Notes: generated from the letters alone by a model not told the origin. Shown: positions 14,652 to 22,354, numbered from the stretch's first letter. The stretch: DNA of 56,640 nt from Lachnoclostridium sp. UBA3262 (GCA_002362575.1 DEUM01000065.1:1-56640); one strand, 5' to 3'. A program made the numbers and translations.

Positions 14652-17309
14652 CTATTTCTTTACCTTTATTTTGACCTTCCGTTTACATCCGTTTTTCGCA
14701 ATAACATATATGGTGCAGCTTCCCGTTCCTTTTGCCTTTACTTTTCCGCCTGCCGTTACCGTCGCCACCTTTTTATTGCTGCTCAGATAGCGGAACTCTT
14801 TGGTATGTTTCGCAGAAAGCTGCTTTTTCCGCCTGTCATACAGGACGGCTTTGGGACGAAGCGTTACTGCACTGCCTTTTTTCATCGTATAAGAGCTTTT
14901 CTTTACCCGAATCTTTTTGACATTAGTATACTTTGCGCTATCTTTGCCTGCGATGTGGATAGTCAGCGTTTTAGCAAGGGTGCTCTTTTTCCCGTTCTTC
15001 CACTGCCATGCCGCAACATACAGTTTAAAATTCTTTTTGGTATCCAGCTTTTTGCCGTTTACCTTTTTAACAATAACTTTCGTCTTTTTGCCGCTCTTTA
15101 CCTGATTGAGCAATTTGGTGCTAAAGTCTTTTCCGCAATACTGCACGTAGACGCTGTAACCGTCAGCTCCGGTTACCCTGCCCCATGAGACTTGCAATTT
15201 CTTTCCCTTCTGGACTGTTTTCAGACCGGAAAGAAGCTCTACTTTTCTTTTTTCTTTGTCGGATGTGTTCTCCGGTTTTTTTGTCGGCGCCGGGGTTGGC
15301 GTAATGTTATTCTCTCCCTTTCCTCCCGGAGCCGGGGTTGGTTTGATACCCTCTCCGCTGTTTGCCTGTTTATATACAATCGCATAGGCAGAGAACCGAT
15401 CGGTGGCTATAGTAATGGTGTCGGCATTGTTGTCCAAATCCGTCAGCGTCTCTGCCACTCCATTATGCACACGGACAATGGCAAAGGTTCGTGGCTTCCC
15501 GCTCTCTTTACTTTTGAGGCTGTCCGGCACGTCGATAACGATGGTCAGCTTTCTTGCTGTCTGGGAAATGGCGCTGCGGTCTGTCCCAATTATCTTAAAG
15601 AGGCTGATGTCAAGGTACTGCCCGATAACAAATCCTCTAACTCCACTATTTTCGCCTAATGCTGCCTGCACCACCGCCTTATCAGCACTGCCGACAGTGT
15701 CCCCGATATCTTTTATGTTAAGAAGAAATTTGATGTTTGTTCCATTTTCTACCTGTTCCTTTTCTCCCTCTGTCAAAACGATGTCTGCCAGTTCGTCCGT
15801 GCTGGTGGAAAGTGTGGTGTTCGGCGCTTTTTCGTCTTTTTCCACGTCTTTGCTGACTTCTCCCGTCGCCGGAATCGTCTTGTTTACTAGTACGCTGTCT
15901 GTTTCACTTCCACATTCAATGGCGACACTTCCATTGATACTTCCTTCATTACCCGAAGTTGCCTCTGTCTTGGTCAGGTCGCCCACCGTTACAGTTACAT
16001 CTTCAATGCCTGCATTGGTCAGTACCGTGTCAATCACTTGCTGTATGCTCTCTTTGGTCGTTTCATTGGTTGCCGTAATTCCTGCCAGCGCTTCCTGTAC
16101 TACCTTTTTAGCTGCTGCCACTTTCTCTGCATTTATGTTTGCTTCTGCCATCTTGGCATACGTTATGCGGTCTGTCGTTGTTTCCAGCCAGATCTTACAT
16201 TTTGCAAGGTCAATCTCCCCGGATATGCCGCAAGCTTCCTGAATCTCATCTGTTGTAACAACCGTCGTCTCTCCTGCCTGCATGCTGTAATACCAGTCGC
16301 CCCCTCCGTCGTTGCCCTGCACCACAAGGGAAACGGTTCCCGCTGCACGTGCATCTTTTTTCGCCGTAATTTTACCAGCCGTAGCATCATATACCGCAGT
16401 TCCAATTGTTTTATCGGTGCCGTTCAGTCTCAATGTCATTGCTGCCCCATCCGCTATCGTTCCTTTCTGGATGTCTGCAGATGATGCGGCTTTCACAGCA
16501 GAGGCAAAGATAACCTCTGACAGATTCAGTTCAAAGGCAGGCACCAACGACATCTTCGAGGTGACCTGGGTACCAAAAAAATTAGCGCCCCTAACTGCCC
16601 CCTGCACATTTGTGCCAATCATAGTAACCGGCGTGCGCAGCCAAAACTGTTCTTCTGCCCAATACTTGTTATCAATATGCAAACCACTGTCTAAATTGTC
16701 AGAACTATTCTCTCCAACTGTAATATACCCGTTATGGTTGTCCCTGTCGTATCCATATGCCAGATACAGTTTATCGGTAACGGAATATACCATATTGTCA
16801 TCTATAAAGTTTTTAGAAGTGTCGTATGTATAAATAGTTGTTTCATTCATCAAGCCCTGCTCAGCGGTTGAAAAATAGGAAGCTGCCAGCTCCTTTAATG
16901 TCGTTCTTATTGGACTGGCTCCATAATGCTTGCAAGCTACCCGTTCTGGTTCTTCATTTAGATAAGTACAACCCCAATCCGTACTATAATTTTGATTAAA
17001 GATATGTACTAAAAACTGTTGTTGTGTTGCCAGCGGACTAGCTGCAAACAATGTCAGACTGTCCGCCTTCTGGCTTCCCGCAATCCACCATTCCTTATTG
17101 TCGTTTCCAAAATAAAGCTTTGCCGAAGCTGTACTACCGTCAGTATCATCCGTGTTAAAAGTCATTAGCTGGTCTTTTGTCGCAAACTGGCTTGGTTCCG
17201 TCGCTCCAGCCGCATGAACCTCTATGCTGAGCGCCGGTAATGAAGTTATTATCATTGTCGCTGCCAGTAACAGTGAACCAACTTTCTTCTTTAAATGTCC
17301 GTGTTTCAT
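14652..17309 (-). CDS. Large secreted DUF6273-like protein with Fn3-Big2 tail
   Basis: An 885-residue protein starting at ATG 17309, seven nt after GGAGGA. A signal peptide (about 1-34, ending VHAAG) is followed by a DUF6273-like region (about 50-275: KEWWIAGSQKADSLTLFAAS, AEEQFWLRTPV). A long middle section with Ig-like and helical parts follows. A Pro/Thr-rich linker (PTPAPGGKGENNITPTPAP) leads to an Fn3-like module and a lysine-rich Big2-like end (TIYVIAKNGCKRKVKIKVKK). The tail is paralogous to that of the M26-like protease at 96-3224. No sortase motif is present. The likely role is a surface or matrix protein. The ligand is unknown. Confidence 0.7.
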   Translation of the reverse strand: MKHGHLKKKVGSLLLAATMIITSLPALSIEVHAAGATEPSQFATKDQLMTFNTDDTDGSTASAKLYFGNDNKEWWIAGSQKADSLTLFAASPLATQQQFLVHIFNQNYSTDWGCTYLNEEPERVACKHYGASPIRTTLKELAASYFSTAEQGLMNETTIYTYDTSKNFIDDNMVYSVTDKLYLAYGYDRDNHNGYITVGENSSDNLDSGLHIDNKYWAEEQFWLRTPVTMIGTNVQGAVRGANFFGTQVTSKMSLVPAFELNLSEVIFASAVKAASSADIQKGTIADGAAMTLRLNGTDKTIGTAVYDATAGKITAKKDARAAGTVSLVVQGNDGGGDWYYSMQAGETTVVTTDEIQEACGISGEIDLAKCKIWLETTTDRITYAKMAEANINAEKVAAAKKVVQEALAGITATNETTKESIQQVIDTVLTNAGIEDVTVTVGDLTKTEATSGNEGSINGSVAIECGSETDSVLVNKTIPATGEVSKDVEKDEKAPNTTLSTSTDELADIVLTEGEKEQVENGTNIKFLLNIKDIGDTVGSADKAVVQAALGENSGVRGFVIGQYLDISLFKIIGTDRSAISQTARKLTIVIDVPDSLKSKESGKPRTFAIVRVHNGVAETLTDLDNNADTITIATDRFSAYAIVYKQANSGEGIKPTPAPGGKGENNITPTPAPTKKPENTSDKEKRKVELLSGLKTVQKGKKLQVSWGRVTGADGYSVYVQYCGKDFSTKLLNQVKSGKKTKVIVKKVNGKKLDTKKNFKLYVAAWQWKNGKKSTLAKTLTIHIAGKDSAKYTNVKKIRVKKSSYTMKKGSAVTLRPKAVLYDRRKKQLSAKHTKEFRYLSSNKKVATVTAGGKVKAKGTGSCTIYVIAKNGCKRKVKIKVKK

Positions 17310-17362
17310 GTTATTCTCCTCCAATCTTATACTTGTGCCTGATATTTGTTAAATAAATATGT

Positions 17363-17433
17363 ATTATAATATGTTAAATTATTTTTGTCTATCCTTGGGG
17401 AACAATTCGCACTTTTAAAGGTATGGTTTGCAT
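17363..17433 (-). promoter_or_regulatory. TATAAT promoter with paired 21-bp-period operator upstream of the DUF6273-like gene
   Basis: On the minus strand TATAAT (17363-17368) lies about 55 nt before the start. Thirty nt further upstream are two direct repeats, AACAATTCGCAC (17401-17412) and TATGGTTTGCAT (17422-17433), 21 bp apart. This is the same layout as at the left window edge (repeat period 21, distance 29 nt). No -35 consensus is visible, so the promoter probably needs an activator. LytTR-type binding is the leading guess. Confidence 0.5.
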
Positions 17434-17515
17434 CTCCCTTTCATTTCACGACGACGACGCACGTGACGCGCTCCGTATTCTTATTTGACACTATCTTTTG
17501 TAATTTTATATACAA

Positions 17516-17550
17516 CAAGAGGACAGGCTGTCACGCTTCCCGTCCTCTTG
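17516..17550. terminator. Hairpin between the DUF6273-like gene and the chimeric stub
   Basis: CAAGAGGAC (17516-17524) and GTCCTCTTG (17542-17550) form a perfect 9-bp stem with a 17-nt loop. It lies 30 nt after the stop of the chimeric ORF on the minus strand. The downstream T content on that strand is modest, while T-runs follow on the plus strand. It is probably a terminator insulating the two minus-strand units. Confidence 0.5.
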
Positions 17551-17580
17551 CCGAACTGCTTTTTTATTTTTACTGCTTTT

Positions 17581-17730
17581 CTATTTTTTTACCGTAATCT
17601 TAATCTTCTTTGCGTATCCGTTCCTTGCGTAAACATAAATGATACATTTTCCCTTCCCTTTCTCAATCATCCTTAATGCAATTTCTCTTTTTTCGTCTGT
17701 TATCATATCTTCCATTGTTTTACACATCAT
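17581..17730 (-). pseudogene. Chimeric 49-codon ORF: nuclease/transposase-type tail joined to a Big2 C terminus
   Basis: ATG 17730 has GGAGG eight nt upstream. The first half (MCKTMEDMITDEKREIALRM) matches the C-terminal tail typical of Rpn/PD-(D/E)XK transposase-like proteins of Lachnospiraceae. After IEKGK the frame continues as CIIYVYARNGYAKKIKI and ends TVKK-stop, which is the C terminus of a lysine-rich Big2 domain like those of the two large secreted proteins here. It looks like the scar of a deletion that joined two genes in frame. It still has a ribosome site and could be translated. Confidence 0.6.
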
Positions 17731-17771
17731 GGATATTTCCTCCTGTCTTCTCCCATATAAGCTTGCCTGGG

Positions 17772-18080
17772 CTACTGATAAAATAATTTTGTGTATTCCG
17801 TCTGCGTATCTGCGATGTGATATATATACACCGTTTCATGAATAACCCGATAAATAGCAACATGCTTTTTGCAGATTATCATCCGGTATCCCTGCTCGTT
17901 GAGCCAATCATCCGGGGTAGCCGAACCGAAATCTGGAAACTGTTCCAATCGTTCAATGGTGTCTAAAATATGGCCGCTGACTTTCAATGCTGTCTGCACA
18001 TCAAACTGCAGGATATAATAATCTTCTATTTGTTTCAAATCCTCCCATGCAGAAGGAAGAATTTCCACTTTACACTTCAC
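17772..18080 (-). CDS. RelE/ParE-family toxin
   Basis: A 102-residue protein with the RelE/ParE fold pattern. An N-terminal strand and helical hairpin (ILPSAWEDLKQIEDYYILQF) precede the C-terminal strands (GYRMIICKKHVAIYRVIHETVYIYHIADTQTEY). Such toxins cleave ribosome-bound mRNA (RelE) or poison gyrase (ParE). The sequence does not decide which. Its start overlaps the antitoxin gene by 11 nt, the usual translational coupling. The pair may stabilise this otherwise degrading region. Confidence 0.85.
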   Translation of the reverse strand: MKCKVEILPSAWEDLKQIEDYYILQFDVQTALKVSGHILDTIERLEQFPDFGSATPDDWLNEQGYRMIICKKHVAIYRVIHETVYIYHIADTQTEYTKLFYQ

Positions 18081-18336
18081 TGGCTCTCTCCCTTAATCGC
18101 TTTCTCGCTTCTGCCACGCTGATTGTCGACTCTCCATCTATTCGTTCCTGCTCCGCCTGAAGTACCCTTGCTCTTAACTGCAGCATCTGTTCCCGCTTTT
18201 CAAAGGCATCTATACTCATTAATACTAAGTCACCTTCCCCATTTTTGGTAATATATATGGGTTCTTTTGTTTCTTTGGCTAATGCAGATATCGTTGCATA
18301 ATCATTTCTCAGTGCTGCCGATGCTTTTATAAGCAT
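18070..18336 (-). CDS. Phd/YefM-family antitoxin
   Basis: An 88-residue protein. The N-terminal Phd/YefM fold (SAALRNDYATISALAKETKEPIYITKNGEGDLVLMSIDAFEKRE) would bind the operator as a dimer, and the charged C-terminal helix (VAEARKRLRERA) would neutralise the toxin. Phd proteins typically autorepress their own operon. GGGAGAGAGG precedes the start. A TATAAT promoter lies 85 nt upstream. Confidence 0.85.
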   Translation of the reverse strand: MLIKASAALRNDYATISALAKETKEPIYITKNGEGDLVLMSIDAFEKREQMLQLRARVLQAEQERIDGESTISVAEARKRLRERASEV

Positions 18337-18420
18337 AATCCTCTCTCCCTTCGTTTTTATTATAGTTTCCTTTTATGTTCCATTTCTGTCGATAAACTTT
18401 CATATCAATTTTCTGATATA

Positions 18421-18449
18421 ATTATACTATCACTTTGTAGCGAAGTAAA
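18421..18449 (-). promoter_or_regulatory. Probable promoter of the toxin-antitoxin operon
   Basis: On the minus strand TTTACT (18444-18449), a 17-bp spacer and TATAAT (18421-18426) precede the antitoxin. The leader would be about 80 nt. A second TATAAT closer to the gene lacks a -35. Confidence 0.5.
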
Positions 18450-18509
18450 GACTTACTTTCTATACAATTGATAAAGCCTCCATTCTTATTTTAATTTCAG
18501 ACTATGTTC

Positions 18510-18569
18510 TCATTTTCTACCTGCTGTTTTTTCCTCATCAAAAGTTACGGTTATAGTTACTTTCTTCAT
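18510..18569 (-). pseudogene. Truncated N terminus resembling DUF6103 proteins
   Basis: ATG 18569 preceded by AGGAGGTAAAGTA opens a 19-codon frame (MKKVTITVTFDEEKTAGRK, then stop). This matches the start of small DUF6103 proteins carried by integrative conjugative elements of Lachnospiraceae, and the rest is missing. It is probably a remnant of a lost mobile element. The surrounding 18337-18701 otherwise holds the toxin-antitoxin promoter and a 6-bp inverted repeat (GCGACA/TGTCGC, 18593-18611), with no other gene seen. Confidence 0.45.
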
Positions 18570-18701
18570 TACTTTACCTCCTGTCCAAAGAAGCGACACA
18601 TTAATTGTCGCTCCAAAAAAACCGCCCTGCTATTTTCAGTGTGGTTTCATAATATTATCATTCTACATTGTCATCGTTGGCGAAGATTCTTCTCCCTCGT
18701 C

Positions 18702-19373
18702 CTAACATTCGTTCTGGCGGAAATCAATTCCATCAATTCCGTTCTCATATACAAAATCTTTGATTTCATCCATGTTGTCAGATTCATAAAAGTCAACTAA
18801 CATTCTTGTAAACTCCGGCTGGTGTTCGATTGGTATACTGATGATGCCACATCCATTCGCAATCATAATCTGGTTTGCCGCCAGCATGGATGTCCTCTTG
18901 TTTCCATCTAGAAACATCTGCTTCCTCATCAAGTACAACATATGGGTTATGGCACGCTCTGTTGGTTCTTCTATCTTCAGAACATCAGCAATTTCTTCTT
19001 TAATCTGTGATTCAATGGGCATATCTGGTTTCCATGAAGTACCGCCAATGGATACCGGAACTTTACGAATAAAACCTGCATTGATTACCAGGTTATCTCC
19101 ACCCACAATTTTATTCAGATGGCACACATAGTTATAGTCTGATGGAACATCCAGATTATCAAGGAGAAACTGCCAAGCGTGTTTCAGATTATTGACTGCC
19201 ACAATTTCTTCTACTTTAACATTCGGAGCCCGCATCCCATTAAAGATTGCCTCTGTATCCGGGTAAGTCACCCCCAGTCCTTCCAGTTTTGCACTTTTCC
19301 ATATATAATCAATGATGTTGCGTTTAGCTACAAATATATTTTCTTCTCTTGTCATAAAGAATTTTGATTCCAC
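18702..19373 (-). CDS. Fic/DOC-family protein with degenerate catalytic motif
   Basis: About 223 residues. The Fic core motif reads QMFLDGNKRTSM, where the consensus is HPFxxGNGR. The catalytic His is replaced by Gln152. The phosphate-binding GNKR part is intact. Near the N terminus SAKLEG (27-32) fits the inhibitory-helix motif S/T-x3-E-G/N, so class II auto-inhibition is retained. Without the His, AMP transfer is doubtful. The GTG at 19382 lies inside the Shine-Dalgarno AAGGTGG, so GTG 19373 is the better start. Its neighbours are the toxin-antitoxin pair and a mobile-element stub. Confidence 0.75.
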   Translation of the reverse strand: MESKFFMTREENIFVAKRNIIDYIWKSAKLEGLGVTYPDTEAIFNGMRAPNVKVEEIVAVNNLKHAWQFLLDNLDVPSDYNYVCHLNKIVGGDNLVINAGFIRKVPVSIGGTSWKPDMPIESQIKEEIADVLKIEEPTERAITHMLYLMRKQMFLDGNKRTSMLAANQIMIANGCGIISIPIEHQPEFTRMLVDFYESDNMDEIKDFVYENGIDGIDFRQNEC

Positions 19374-19489
19374 AGTATCCACCTTCTTTATTTTATTAAA
19401 AACCTTTCATGGCTAATTTTATCACAGAAGATTGCAGGGCGCAATGACTTACGATATTTTGCACTAAGTTATGATGCCCTATAAATCGC

Positions 19490-19523
19490 AAAAAACGCTG
19501 GAAACATGCGTGTTCCCAGCGTT
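19490..19523 (-). terminator. Intrinsic terminator of rpsB-tsf
   Basis: On the minus strand a 13-bp stem (19511-19523 with 19494-19506, containing AACGCTGG/CCAGCGTT), a CGCA tetraloop and six Us form a textbook rho-independent terminator 28 nt after the tsf stop. Confidence 0.9.
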
Positions 19524-19550
19524 TTATAGGGTTCTTTATAATCAGACGAT

Positions 19551-20480
19551 TTATTTAATCTGCGCTGCAACCTCAGCCGCAAAATCTTCTTCCTTCTTCT
19601 CCAGACCTTCGCCTGTTTCGAAGCGGACGAAACCAGTTACCTTAATATTTGCTCCCAGTTCCTTGCCTACAGACTGAACATACTGACCTACAGACTGTTT
19701 GCCGTCCTCTGCCTTTACAAATACCTGATCTAACAGACAGATTTCCTTTAACTCCTTGTTAATACGTCCCATAACCATACCATTGATGATTTTGTCCGGA
19801 GCATCCGGCTTCTCAACCTTGGCCTGTGCAAACAGCACTTCCTTTTCCTTCTCAATATAATCCTGTGAAACCTCATCACGGGATGTGTACTTCGGAGAAA
19901 GTGCAGCGACCTGCATAGCAACATCCTTTAAGCATGCCTTTGCCTCATCTGAATCCGTATCTGCTTCTGCGGATACAAGAACACCAATCTTTCCTCCTGC
20001 ATGAATGTAGGAGACAATCAATCCGTTTGCTGCTTCCATTTTTTCAAAACGGCGGATATTCATATTCTCACCAATTTTTGCAATCATGTTTTTCAGATTT
20101 TCCTCAACTGTTACAGAAGAATCCTCAATCCATGCCTCAGACATAAAGCCATCCATATCTGTTGCAGAAGTTGCCAAAGCCTGTGCTGCAACCGCATTAA
20201 CCATGTTCTGGAATACCTCATTCTTTGCCACAAAGTCTGTCTCAGAGTTTACCTCTACGATAGAAGCCTTCTTTCCATCGTCACTCACCTTGACCGCAAC
20301 AATTCCCTCTGCTGCAATACGACCTGCCTTTTTCTCAGCCTTCGCAAGACCATTCTCACGAAGCCACTCAACTGCTTTATCCATATCGCCGTCTGTGTTT
20401 GTAAGAGCCTTCTTACAATCCATCATTCCGGCGCCTGTCATCTCTCTCAACTCTTTTACCATTGATGCTGAAATAGCCAT
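19551..20480 (-). CDS. tsf: Elongation factor Ts
   Basis: A 309-residue guanine-nucleotide exchange factor that recycles EF-Tu-GDP during translation elongation. The N-terminal UBA-like domain (MVKELREMTGAGMMDCKKAL) and the EF-Tu contact motif TDFVAKNE are intact. The dimerisation domain follows (about 140-270). The length matches long bacterial EF-Ts. It lies 36 nt downstream of rpsB, the near-universal arrangement. AAAGGTAGG precedes the start. The two genes end in a strong terminator. Confidence 0.97.
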   Translation of the reverse strand: MAISASMVKELREMTGAGMMDCKKALTNTDGDMDKAVEWLRENGLAKAEKKAGRIAAEGIVAVKVSDDGKKASIVEVNSETDFVAKNEVFQNMVNAVAAQALATSATDMDGFMSEAWIEDSSVTVEENLKNMIAKIGENMNIRRFEKMEAANGLIVSYIHAGGKIGVLVSAEADTDSDEAKACLKDVAMQVAALSPKYTSRDEVSQDYIEKEKEVLFAQAKVEKPDAPDKIINGMVMGRINKELKEICLLDQVFVKAEDGKQSVGQYVQSVGKELGANIKVTGFVRFETGEGLEKKEEDFAAEVAAQIK

Positions 20481-20516
20481 GTTAAAATCCTACCTTTCTA
20501 TTCGATTCAAATATTC

Positions 20517-21272
20517 TTACTCTGCTGCTTCTTCGATTTCTTCTGATTCTTCTGTTTCTTCAGCAGTTTCCGGTTCCTCTGTAAAAGATTCCCCTTGGTT
20601 TGCCTCAATTACAGCATCTGCCATCTTAGAAACAATCAGTTTAACAGCGCGAATCGCATCATCATTGCCCGGGATTACATAATCGAGTTCCTCCGGATCA
20701 CAGTTCGTATCTACAATACCAACTAACGGAATTCCCAGTATATGAGCTTCCTGAATACAAATTCTTTCCTTCTTTGGATCCACAACAAAAATCGCATCCG
20801 GAATATCCTTCATCTCTTTGATTCCGCCTAAGTTTCTTTCCAGCTTTGCCCATTCCTTTTTCAGATTAATAACTTCTTTCTTAGGAAGAACATCGAAAGT
20901 TCCGTCTTCTGACATCTTCTCAATTGCCTTCAATCTTTTGATACGTGCTTGAATCGTCTTAAAGTTTGTCAGCATACCGCCAAGCCATCTCTCATTTACA
21001 TAGTACATGCCGCAGCGCTCTGCCTCTGCCTTAATCGAATCCTGTGCCTGCTTCTTCGTACCAACAAACAAGATTTTTCCACCGTCTGCAACAATGTCCT
21101 TAATTACATTGTAGGCTTCATCCACTTTGCCAACTGATTTCTGCAGGTCAATGATATAAATACCATTTCTCTCGGTATAGATGTACTCCGCCATTTTAGG
21201 GTTCCATCTTCTTGTCTGATGTCCGAAATGAACACCTGCTTCCAGTAACTGTTTCATTGAAATAACACTCAT
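20517..21272 (-). CDS. rpsB: 30S ribosomal protein S2
   Basis: A 251-residue primary 30S protein. The typical N terminus (MSVISMKQLLEAGVHFGHQTRRWNPKM) and the conserved GTKKQAQ, ERWLGGMLTNF and VGIVDTNCDP segments are present. The last 25 residues are an acidic Glu/Thr extension. GGAGGTAAGAAGTA precedes the ATG. Transcription starts from a separate promoter about 140 nt upstream, so ribosomal genes do not depend on the flagellar operon before them. Confidence 0.97.
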   Translation of the reverse strand: MSVISMKQLLEAGVHFGHQTRRWNPKMAEYIYTERNGIYIIDLQKSVGKVDEAYNVIKDIVADGGKILFVGTKKQAQDSIKAEAERCGMYYVNERWLGGMLTNFKTIQARIKRLKAIEKMSEDGTFDVLPKKEVINLKKEWAKLERNLGGIKEMKDIPDAIFVVDPKKERICIQEAHILGIPLVGIVDTNCDPEELDYVIPGNDDAIRAVKLIVSKMADAVIEANQGESFTEEPETAEETEESEEIEEAAE

Positions 21273-21412
21273 TACTTCTTACCTCCATTTGGTTTTTTCT
21301 TCCATCCGTCTCACGTTTCTGCCACACCCTCTGTTTCATAACAGTGCCGGAAAACACGGCAAAACGGGCACCATGGCAAAAATCAACGAATGTGATTTTT
21401 TCAATCCGATTT
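21273..21412 (-). promoter_or_regulatory. rpsB leader region
   Basis: The transcript leader of about 135 nt has two small hairpins (TGCCG/CGGCA and CTGTT/AACAG on the minus strand, around 21325-21360) and the ribosome-binding site. S2 autoregulates its own mRNA in other bacteria, but I cannot match this leader to a known element. Confidence 0.3.
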
Positions 21413-21441
21413 ATTTTATCACATTAAATCATAAATTGCAA
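21413..21441 (-). promoter_or_regulatory. rpsB promoter
   Basis: On the minus strand TTGCAA (21436-21441), 17 bp and TAAAAT (21413-21418). The -35 ends 7 bp from the left direct repeat of the adjacent foldback element. Confidence 0.75.
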
Positions 21442-21448
21442 GCTTTTT

Positions 21449-21759
21449 TAATCCTGTCCGGGCAAACGCTCAACCATTTTTTCCAAGGCGGCGGGTATCT
21501 TGCGGCTTCTTGTCCTTATATCACTCCCCGAAAAATTGTGTTTTCTTCGTTTACAAATACGCCGCCCAAGCATTGTCTGAGATGTCTGCTGTCGCTTTTC
21601 CTGCCTTTTGGCAGCGCGTTTTGCGAAGGGCGGCGGAGTACTTTTGTAAACGGAGAATACAGCTTATTTTTAGCTGGGAGTGATATCCCGGGCAGGAAAA
21701 CCGCAAGATACCCGCCGCCTTGAAAACATAAATGATTGAGCGATTGCCCTAATCCTGTC
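21449..21759. mobile_element. MITE-like foldback element with 10-bp flanking direct repeats
   Basis: A 291-bp segment (21459-21749) lies between exact direct copies of TAATCCTGTC (21449-21458 and 21750-21759). Its two halves are long imperfect inverted repeats of about 130 bp: GGGCAAACGCTCAACCATTT against GGGCAATCGCTCAATCATTT, then an identical stretch of 21 bp (AAGGCGGCGGG and TATCTTGCGG). Further paired blocks are TATCACTCCC, CGTTTACAAA and GCCGCCC. There is no convincing ORF. This is the form of a non-autonomous transposable element. The right target copy overlaps the stop codon of the upstream gene, and removing the insertion restores a TAA stop. Its RNA would be a long hairpin that could also end flagellar-operon transcripts. 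Confidence 0.75.
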
Positions 21760-22354
21760 TCGTAATAATCCTAGCTATCTGCTCGTAGGAAGCGCCCTTC
21801 GGAATTTTATATGTGCCGGCACGCACTTTTTTCGCATTGCCGCTCTTTTCCAGATATTCATCAAACGCATCCGCATTGTTTATAATCCCGGCTTCCTTCA
21901 TCTCACGTGCAACAGAGCTGGATAGCAGTCCGCCCCGGACAGTAAACTCACGGCCGTTTGTGACCTTTTTCGGCTTGGGAGATTTCTTTGCCGGCTTCTT
22001 CGCCGCCTGCGGCGTCACAGTGGGAGTGGACTGTGGCGCACCCGGCTTCCCTGTGTTACCCGGTTTTTTTGTCTCTCCCTGCTTTTCCGTCTCTCCTCCC
22101 TCGCCTGTTACCCCTGCTCCGCTCGCAACAATCTTCTTGTCTTGTTTCGGCGTCGGTGTGACCGATTGCGGCGACGAAGTAGGAAGCAGCGCATCCACAG
22201 GTTTCTCTGTTCCCTTCGGAAATACCATGCCGAGCTCCTTTGCCTGCTCGACTACATCCTTGCCCGAACTGCTATTCCGATTATTCACACATAAAATGAG
22301 GGCGGTCAGAAGGATTCCTGTTCCCAGCCCCCGTAAAAAATATTTTAACTTCAT
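21749..22354 (-). CDS. Membrane-anchored protein with MltG/LysM-like C-terminal domain
   Basis: A 201-residue protein. A hydrophobic segment (about 7-22) anchors it in the membrane. A Pro/Thr/Lys/Gly-rich linker (60-135) precedes a C-terminal domain (FTVRGGLLSSSVAREMKEAG, VRAGTYKIPKGASYEQIARI) resembling the N-terminal LysM-like part of endolytic transglycosylase MltG. The catalytic YceG domain is absent, so it may bind peptidoglycan but not cut it. It overlaps the swrB-like gene by 4 nt (ATGA). Its stop codon TAG contains one base of the inserted foldback element. Confidence 0.7.
   Translation of the reverse strand: MKLKYFLRGLGTGILLTALILCVNNRNSSSGKDVVEQAKELGMVFPKGTEKPVDALLPTSSPQSVTPTPKQDKKIVASGAGVTGEGGETEKQGETKKPGNTGKPGAPQSTPTVTPQAAKKPAKKSPKPKKVTNGREFTVRGGLLSSSVAREMKEAGIINNADAFDEYLEKSGNAKKVRAGTYKIPKGASYEQIARIITRQD

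Noticed and set aside
15403..16242. Long plus-strand ORF (279 codons) inside the DUF6273-like gene
   Set aside because: It is opposite a well-supported secreted protein with signal peptide and domains. Its Ser/Leu/Val-rich translation is typical of antisense frames.
17485..17514. TTGACA-N18-TATACA on the plus strand as a promoter
   Set aside because: No gene follows on that strand, and the spacing and -10 are imperfect.
18593..18611. GCGACA/TGTCGC inverted repeat as a terminator
   Set aside because: Only a 6-bp stem and no U-run on either strand.
21289..21723. Plus-strand ORF (144 codons) in the gap before rpsB
   Set aside because: It covers the foldback element and the rpsB leader, has no ribosome site, and its translation has no protein-like pattern.
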